From the NCBI GenBank assembly GCA_033297205.1, contig MU859128.1, positions 62,001-126,000 of the forward strand: a stretch of 64,000 bases of DNA, read 5' to 3'. The stretch comes from Pseudoneurospora amorphoporcata. Its lineage: Eukaryota > Ascomycota > Sordariomycetes > Sordariales > Sordariaceae. Positions 58,190 to 64,000 of the stretch are shown piece after piece. The notes under the pieces are model-generated. The model ran no database searches, was not told where the DNA came from, and saw only the letters and a list, made by a program, of their open reading frames with translations. Position numbers and translations under genes: made by a program. Positions within the stretch are counted from its first letter, which is position 1. Every line of letters starts with the position of its first letter.

Positions 58190-59176
58190 GATGGTCTGGT
58201 GGTCAGCACGAACCTGGGTGGCAGAGGAATGTTGACGACCGGTGGCGTTGGTGTCGCGTTACGCAAACGTGGGAACCAGTCAGCACTCTATCCCACAAGG
58301 CAGACGCCAAAGAAGCCACAAGTGATGGTAGACTACCACAAGAAAAGGCGACGACACACGGCAACCATGCAGCAACACAACAGGTTCGGGCGAAAAGATT
58401 CATATATCCCCTCCATGCATGTTCTTATCAAACCCCTCTTGCAAAGCCCGCAATCTTTTTACACTGTGTGCTCAATGGTAACTCTGACCTGACGGCGGCG
58501 GTGTAGCATAATGCAAATGCACCTCAAAACAATCGGGTCTTCAATATCACCCGAACCACGTCACCCAGTGGCGTGTCTTCCCGGTCCACCATGTCAGATA
58601 TCGTTGGACCGTATATGCGAGGCCAAGACGATGAGCGCTGCAATGCAAATCCATTATCCACAGCATCCCGTGGTTTCTGCAGAGGTCGTACTGCAATCTA
58701 CTGCAAGGCTGAGAAGGATGCTAGAACCGGTCTGAAACGGACACCCACCCGAGGGATGAGATGTGCCTCTGACGTTCAAATCACACCCACCGGACACACT
58801 TCCCAACCACATTCACCCCAAGAAATACAAAAAGGCCGCTATCAGTCAGCTATGAGAGGCGCTTTGGGCATCATTTCGGTCGATCATCTGAAGTGGACTT
58901 GTGAACGGTCTTGTCTCGGCGCTCGGACTTCCTGTTCTGGCAAGTTGACTGTTGAAGTGGCAGGGCAGCAGTGCCGTGGCCTTGCTTGCATCAAGACTGC
59001 ACGCAGTTGATGCATCGTACATATAAGTCTGACCATAAAGTCTAGTCTTTTTTATGGCCTAGGTGCAGCTTGTTGTCGATCTGTCTTTTTGCCACGTTCT
59101 CCTCCTGTTCACTTTTTTGGCAATCGGAACAAGACATCACTAGACAAACAAAAAAGTCGTCATCTCGGAAGCCACG
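58190..59176. other. Intergenic, no gene seen
   Basis: Open frames here (for example 58,573-59,010) lack coding character and recognisable motifs. It includes the promoter of the polysaccharide deacetylase gene. Confidence 0.4.
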
Positions 59177-60225
59177 ATGCGCTTGTCAAAGTTTCTGCCT
59201 GTCGGGGTTCTTGTAGCTCCAGGACGTGCTCTCCCGGCTCCATCGTAAGACTGTCGTTCCTGAAATTGCAAATGTCATATCTGACACTGCTCAACAGTAA
59301 AAGAGTTCCCACCCGAAACTACTCTCCAGACAACTACGGTCCAAACAACAACAACTACGGGCCTGACTATTACTATCCCAACGACAACTACCCCAACCAG
59401 GACACCTCATCCTCCAGCTCGGTTCCCTACCAAGACTCGTCATCCTCTTCCTCGTATCAAAACGACGGCTCCTACCTCCCACCAACCAACACCACATCTT
59501 CAGCCTCCTCTCCAGGCTCAGACCCCTCCCCGTTATACCTCCCCCGCGCAGTCCCCACGGGCCTCATAATCAACTCCTGCACAGTCCCCGGCATAGTAGC
59601 CCTAACCTTCGACGACGGTCCCTACATCTACACCTCGGCCCTCCTCGATACGCTCGCCTCCTTCTCGCCCCCAGTCCACGCCACCTTTTTCATAAACGGC
59701 GCCAACTGGGTCTCGGGCATAGACGACGAATCAACCCCCTACCCCTCCCTTCTCCGTCGCATGTTATCCTCGGGCCACCAAATCGCTTCCCACACATGGT
59801 CCCACCTCGACCTCACCTCGGCCAGCACCGCGCAGCGAGTAGAGCAAGTCACTCTCCTCGAAGACACTCTTCAGAGAGTAGTGGGCGTCAGACCGCGGTA
59901 TATCCGCCCCCCTTATGCGACATGCGAAAATGGCTGCTTGGAAGATCTGGAAGGGATGGGCTATCATGTCGTTAATTTCGATTTAGATACCAAGGATTAT
60001 GCGAATGATTCCCCACAAGGGATTCAGACGTCAGTGGATAAGTTTAATGGGGAGCTGGGGCGGGATGTGAGTACCGACTCGGCGATTGTCCTAAGTCATG
60101 ATGTGCATCAGTGGACGGTGGAGAGACTTGCGGAGGAGATGGTGAAGACGGTTAGGGAAAGGGGGTTTAGGACGGGGACGGTGGGGGAGTGTTTGGGTGA
60201 TCCGCAGAGCGGGTGGTATGCTTAA
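59177..60225 (+). CDS. Secreted polysaccharide (chitin-type) deacetylase, 2 exons, about 331 aa
   Basis: Exon 1 (59,177-59,244) encodes MRLSKFLPVGVLVAPGRALPAPS, a plausible though weakly hydrophobic signal peptide. A 53-nt intron leads to 59,298-60,225, which begins with a Kex2-like KR site. Residues 30-95 are an Asn/Tyr/Ser/Pro-rich low-complexity linker. The NodB/CE4 domain follows: motif 1 TFDDGP (about 125-130), motif 2 HTWSHLDL (about 187-194), motif 3 RPPYATCENG (about 225-234), then DLDTKDY and VLSHDVH. All metal ligands and the catalytic Asp are present. It likely removes acetyl groups from chitin or a related wall polymer outside the cell. Confidence 0.88.
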
Positions 60226-60879
60226 GGGATCGAGTGTGATGATTTTATACTTGTGTCGGCGTGAGGAGGTCATGATGTTGAACAACAATACCCCCCCTAT
60301 TTTTGATATTTGAGTTTTGGCTACATGTATTTCGCCGGGAAGAACACGACTGGCACCTTTGTATATTTTGTTGATAGCGAATAAGCAACACCTTCAAAGT
60401 TCAAACAATACCGACTGGAAGAATATGCATAAACTTGTTGTCCAGTCCCATGAAGAGAAACCCATGATATTTGTTTCACAGGATGTCTAACAGCCAATCA
60501 AGGTACCCCGTTCTACCGTTCGTTCTCGGGCCGCCCCACCAGTCCGTTCCATTCCTGGAACCGGGAACTGGGGATGGGGAATAGGGACGTCGTTCGTCGT
60601 CATCAACTTCCAAGCCCCACATTTTGTTCCCCGAACGGACTTTGTTTCAACACAACATCAACATCAACATCAACTGAACGCTCGCTTTTCACTCCCATTT
60701 TCCACCACTTTGCGATTTTATTTCCAAAACATATTTTACATCATTTTCCCTGAATTATAGATCAAACTCCAAAGACAGGCCAGATTGAAGTCCTGCAAGT
60801 TCCATTTCAATCCAACCCCACTGCAGTCATAACTCTTGAGCTGGACTCACCACACCACCGGACCACCCCCTATCGCTCC
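60226..60879. other. Intergenic, no gene seen
   Basis: Contains an ACATCA tandem (60,651-60,674) in the pyrimidine/AC-rich leader of the hydrolase gene. Nothing else recognised. Confidence 0.4.
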
Positions 60880-62567
60880 ATGCACCACCCAATGCACCTA
60901 AAACTCAAAGACATATCCATCACCCTCCCCCACAAACCAACAGCAACTCTGCGCATCTCAGCTCTCTTCCCCGGGACATCCTCCCCGGACTTCGCAGACT
61001 CGTCGTCCCCAGACATCGCAGCTTTACCACCTTCATCTACCCTCCTCGTCTTTCTCAATGGGTTGATCCTCCCTCGATCGTCCTGGACCGAGTGCATATC
61101 CCGGTTTTTGCGCATCCGCGGCGATTCGCACCGACTCGGACGGTCGTCGTCGACATCTTCTGCTTCTTCTTCTTCCGATCCCGGGTTCAAAGCCGCCGAG
61201 CCTACCAGTAGATTCGAGTCTGCGCCTGTGCCTTGTGGAAGTGGGTCTGCGTCTGACAATGGGATACATCCACATCTAACTCTACAACCTCGACGTGAAA
61301 ATGAATATGAATATGAAATCCCCAACATCCTAACCTACGACCGCTACGGCCAAGGCTCCTCCGACCCGGACCCCTCCGACCCCTCCGACCCGGACAATGA
61401 CACGGACAATGACACGACGCCCTACGGCCACACCCCCGTCGACGTCATCACCGACTTGCACCAGTTACTTCTCCTCGTCTCTCGCCAATTCCTGCCCCTG
61501 TGTCGAGATCTCAAAGACCTGGACGTGGTAATGGTGGCTAATAGCATCGGCTGTCCCCTCGCCCGCCTCTTCAACGACGCCCGTTTTCCCTCCTCCTCCG
61601 TTCGCGTAGTGGGGTATTTATTTCTGGACTCCATGATGGCCAACAGCGACTTTGTCGACTCCGTTTTCCCGGATCCGGATGCGGAGGGGTTTGTTAGAGA
61701 AAGGGACCTAAAGGAGGGGGTGAGTGAGGAGGATTTGAGATGGACGAGAAAGATGTTCAGACAAAAGTTTCATCCTAGCGTGGGGAACGCGGAGAGGTTG
61801 GATAGACGGGGGTTGAGGGCGTTGTTGCCGTGGAGCGATAGGCCGAAACTTACGGTTCCGGCACGGGGGGACGGGAGGGATGGGATGGATGGGAAGGATG
61901 GGAAGGAGCAGGAGCAAGGCGAAGGGGATGGAGGGGGAGAGGGAGAGGGAGAGGGACATGGGAGGAATGATAGGAAAACGGAAAAGCTGGGTGTCCCTGA
62001 AGGGCACGAGGTTGAGGAAGGGCCTGGGGGAGAACATGAAGGGGGTGAGGGTGGTGAACTAGAGAAGACGATGGCACGAAACAAAACGAAGGAAAGTACG
62101 ACGACGGAACACACGCAAATAACCAGACCAAAGGTCATAGTCATCGGTCACGATTGGGACGTTTTCGCCGATCAAAACGAAAAGGTTCGTTCTTTCCCCT
62201 TTCTTTCCCCTTTCTTTCCCCTTCCTCTCCCTCTCTCTCTCTCTGGGGTACCGTAGCTTCAATGTCGAAATGTCAGTTCTTCCGTCTCACACGTGGCACA
62301 CACCCCCTGATCTGACTCCTCCACATCTATCTACTACAGGGCCCAATGTCCATCCCCAAAGCTGTCATAAACGGGTACATGAACCCAGCCTGGCAGCGGT
62401 ATAACGAGGGGTTGACCCGTCTTGCGGCGGGTGACGGCGACGGCGATGATGATAATAATGTGGTTCCGGTCAAGATTGCGAAGGGTTGTGGGCATTTTAT
62501 CCAAAAGGACGATCCGGAATTGGTGGCGAGGGAGGTGGATTTGTTGTTGAGGCGGCTTGGGTTGTGA
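60880..62567 (+). CDS. Alpha/beta-hydrolase-like protein, 2 exons, about 510 aa
   Basis: Exons are 60,880-62,184 and 62,340-62,567 (155-nt intron, GTTCGT...CTACAG). Landmarks of the alpha/beta-hydrolase fold are LLVFLNGLILPRSSW (strand and oxyanion region), ILTYDRYGQGSS, VVMVANSIGCPLA (about 215-227) at the nucleophile elbow, GYLFLDSMM, KVIVIGHDWDVF and a C-terminal GCGHFIQKDDPELVAREV with the catalytic-type His. The elbow reads N-S-I-G rather than G-x-S-x-G. Two long low-complexity insertions (Ser/Asp-Pro-rich about 90-190; Gly/Glu-rich about 330-400) are unusual. There is no signal peptide. Substrate unknown. Confidence 0.75.
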
Positions 62568-62881
62568 TGGTGGTGTTGGGTGAGTGAGGTCCGGGGTGAC
62601 GCTAGGGGTGCACGAGAGACTGGACCGCCGCCAACAAGTGACAGGTACTTGCAGACTTCGACGTGGACGGGAAGGAGGAGGTGGATGGGTCATGCATGTC
62701 ATCGCTATAGTTGATGATCTGGGTTGGTCCATGATGGTTGGTTGGATCGGGACAAGAAGGAAGTTGGATCATGTTGAAGTCTGAATGGTGCAGAAAGAAA
62801 GAAGAAAAAGGAAAGGAAAAAAAAAAGGACATTGCATGTCCAGGGCAAAAAGGGAGCGATGAAATAGGCAAAAAAAAAGTG
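62568..62881. other. Intergenic, no gene seen
   Basis: Purine-rich 62,790-62,840. The A run at 62,870-62,878 lies just downstream of the minus-strand tRNA and reads as a T run on its strand, fitting an RNA polymerase III terminator. Confidence 0.5.
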
Positions 62882-62968
62882 TGCCCCCACGCGGGATTGA
62901 ACCGCGGACCTCTTCATGACGCAAACGGTTAGTACGAGTGAAGCGCTCTACCACTGAGCTATACGGGC
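62882..62968 (-). tRNA. tRNA-Thr (anticodon CGT) with 15-nt intron
   Basis: Read on the minus strand: acceptor GCCCGTA, D arm GCTC-AGTGGTA-GAGC, anticodon stem CTTCA/TGAAG, loop CT-CGT-A then a 15-nt intron (62,932-62,918) and A, variable AGGTC, T arm CGCGG-TTCAATC-CCGCG, acceptor TGGGGGC, discriminator A. The anticodon is at 62,936-62,934. The intron sits at the canonical position 37/38. A T run follows as terminator. The acceptor stem has a G-G mismatch at pair 5-68 next to a T-G wobble, so efficiency may be reduced. Confidence 0.9.
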
Positions 62969-64000
62969 GTACGCCTTGGTTGACATTCCCAGGTAGTAAT
63001 GGGGCATATAAAGGTAGAGAAGAAACTGCAATGACAACTTCTAATGGAACAACCGTCCTCATGGTTGACGATGACCAAGGTATGATCATGACCCAGGCAC
63101 CAGCTCCCTAACTGGACAAGATTCCAGTATTCATACCCCATGTTGGCATTTGCATAATGATCATACGTGCTGGAATTCAAGATGAGAGATTTGAACATAA
63201 ATACCAATCTCATTCGCTCTTGGAATTTGAACCCCCGAGATCATCACCACTAACAAAGACAACAAGGACCGCGGCGTATCTGTAAAGTTCTGTTAGTCCA
63301 AGCACTGCATTGAAGAAGGAGGAGCTTGTGATACATAAGGTACGCAGCCGTCGATGCAAAGATCTCCGCCCTTTTCATGTTTGCATTGCTCAAAAGCCCA
63401 ACACTCCCTCCCTCCGAACAGGACCGGACCGTAAAGAGAGCACAGCAATAAGATCGAGCTTGAGTTTGTCTGACTATGTCCACGACGTATAAGATGGTAA
63501 TGGGGCAGACAGACCAAAAGCAAAACAGCGAGAAAGGTAATGTACTGTACTCAGCCGTGCACACGGTGCACGCGACGAAGCGGGATAGTTGTTGATCGGA
63601 TTTCGTGTAGAAGAGTTTTTAGTCGGCGTGTTCCGTGTTGTTCCTGTGGGCGTGTCCTGTTTTGTGGAGATTTTTAATCGTTATATGACTTGCCATTGAA
63701 CTTGAAGTAGGTACCTTACCTTCTGACTGGATGACTGGGGGCTGTTCCCACCTCAACTGGAAAAGAAACATGAACCCAAAGTACATGTAATGTGCAAGGA
63801 AGCTGGGCATTCTATCTAGACTACTGGTTCGACTATGTGCAACGCTACCAGCCAGGTCATCTGCATCATCGTGGATGGAGACACTGCTTCCTCCAAGTGT
63901 TGGGAAACATAAGCGTCTGGACCGCCACCAAGTGCATGGAAGAAGTTGTATTCGACATGGAATGCCGTGAGCGTTCTTGCATCTGATCCGGTGACGGGAT
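62969..64000. other. Right edge, no gene seen
   Basis: No coding region or RNA gene I can support. A GTAGGTACCTTACC palindrome-like string lies near 63,707. Confidence 0.4.

Noticed and set aside
63215..63250. GGGGGTTCAAATTCC-like T-arm on the minus strand
   Set aside because: The stem does not pair and no anticodon arm or acceptor stem is found.
1..64000. CRISPR arrays, bacterial operons or prophage-like systems
   Set aside because: The DNA is eukaryotic with spliceosomal introns; no regularly spaced repeat array or bacterial gene order is present.

Overview
The window is nuclear DNA of a filamentous ascomycete, most likely a Sordariomycete close to Sordariales. The evidence is short GT-AG introns (about 50-240 nt) with CTAAC/CTGAC branch sites, a HET-domain gene, a NACHT-WD40 receptor whose 42-residue WD repeats are almost identical, a LaeA-like methyltransferase, DUF7580 and DUF7719 proteins, and stop codons of the TGG to TAG type expected from repeat-induced point mutation (RIP). 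I cannot name the species. Exon structures were spliced by hand; for every multi-exon intact gene listed the summed exon length is divisible by three.

Positions 1-23,700 are an accessory, repeat-rich block. It holds a HET-ankyrin pseudogene (1135-3403, minus) broken by three TAG codons; a five-exon DUF4238 gene (5288-8057, minus); a large imperfect palindrome (8.5-9.9 kb) with a third copy near 23 kb; a DUF4211 gene relic; a complete zinc-finger/NACHT/WD40 receptor of about 1626 residues (12,069-17,059, minus) with a divergently transcribed DUF7580 gene beside it (17,648-19,501, plus); a HET-like fragment; and LTR-like and telomere-repeat-like scars. The 3' ends of the HET-ankyrin pseudogene and of the NACHT-WD40 gene share a duplicated segment of roughly 0.85 kb, so repeat-domain genes here have exchanged or duplicated their tails.

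Positions 23,700-64,000 are mostly ordinary single-copy genes: a Dpb11/Rad4/TopBP1-type four-BRCT protein, an internally duplicated protein of unknown function, a LaeA-like methyltransferase, a MOSC-domain protein, an LDB19/ART1-type arrestin, a GTPBP1/2-type GTPase, LSM3, a mitochondrial-expression factor, the GPI12 de-N-acetylase, a DUF7719 membrane protein, a secreted polysaccharide deacetylase, an alpha/beta hydrolase and an intron-containing tRNA-Thr(CGT). An 8.4-kb stretch (35.9-44.4 kb) has no gene I can support.

The most interesting part is 1-20 kb: one apparently intact fungal NLR next to a candidate partner gene, with dead HET-family genes around it, which looks like a turnover site for nonself-recognition genes.
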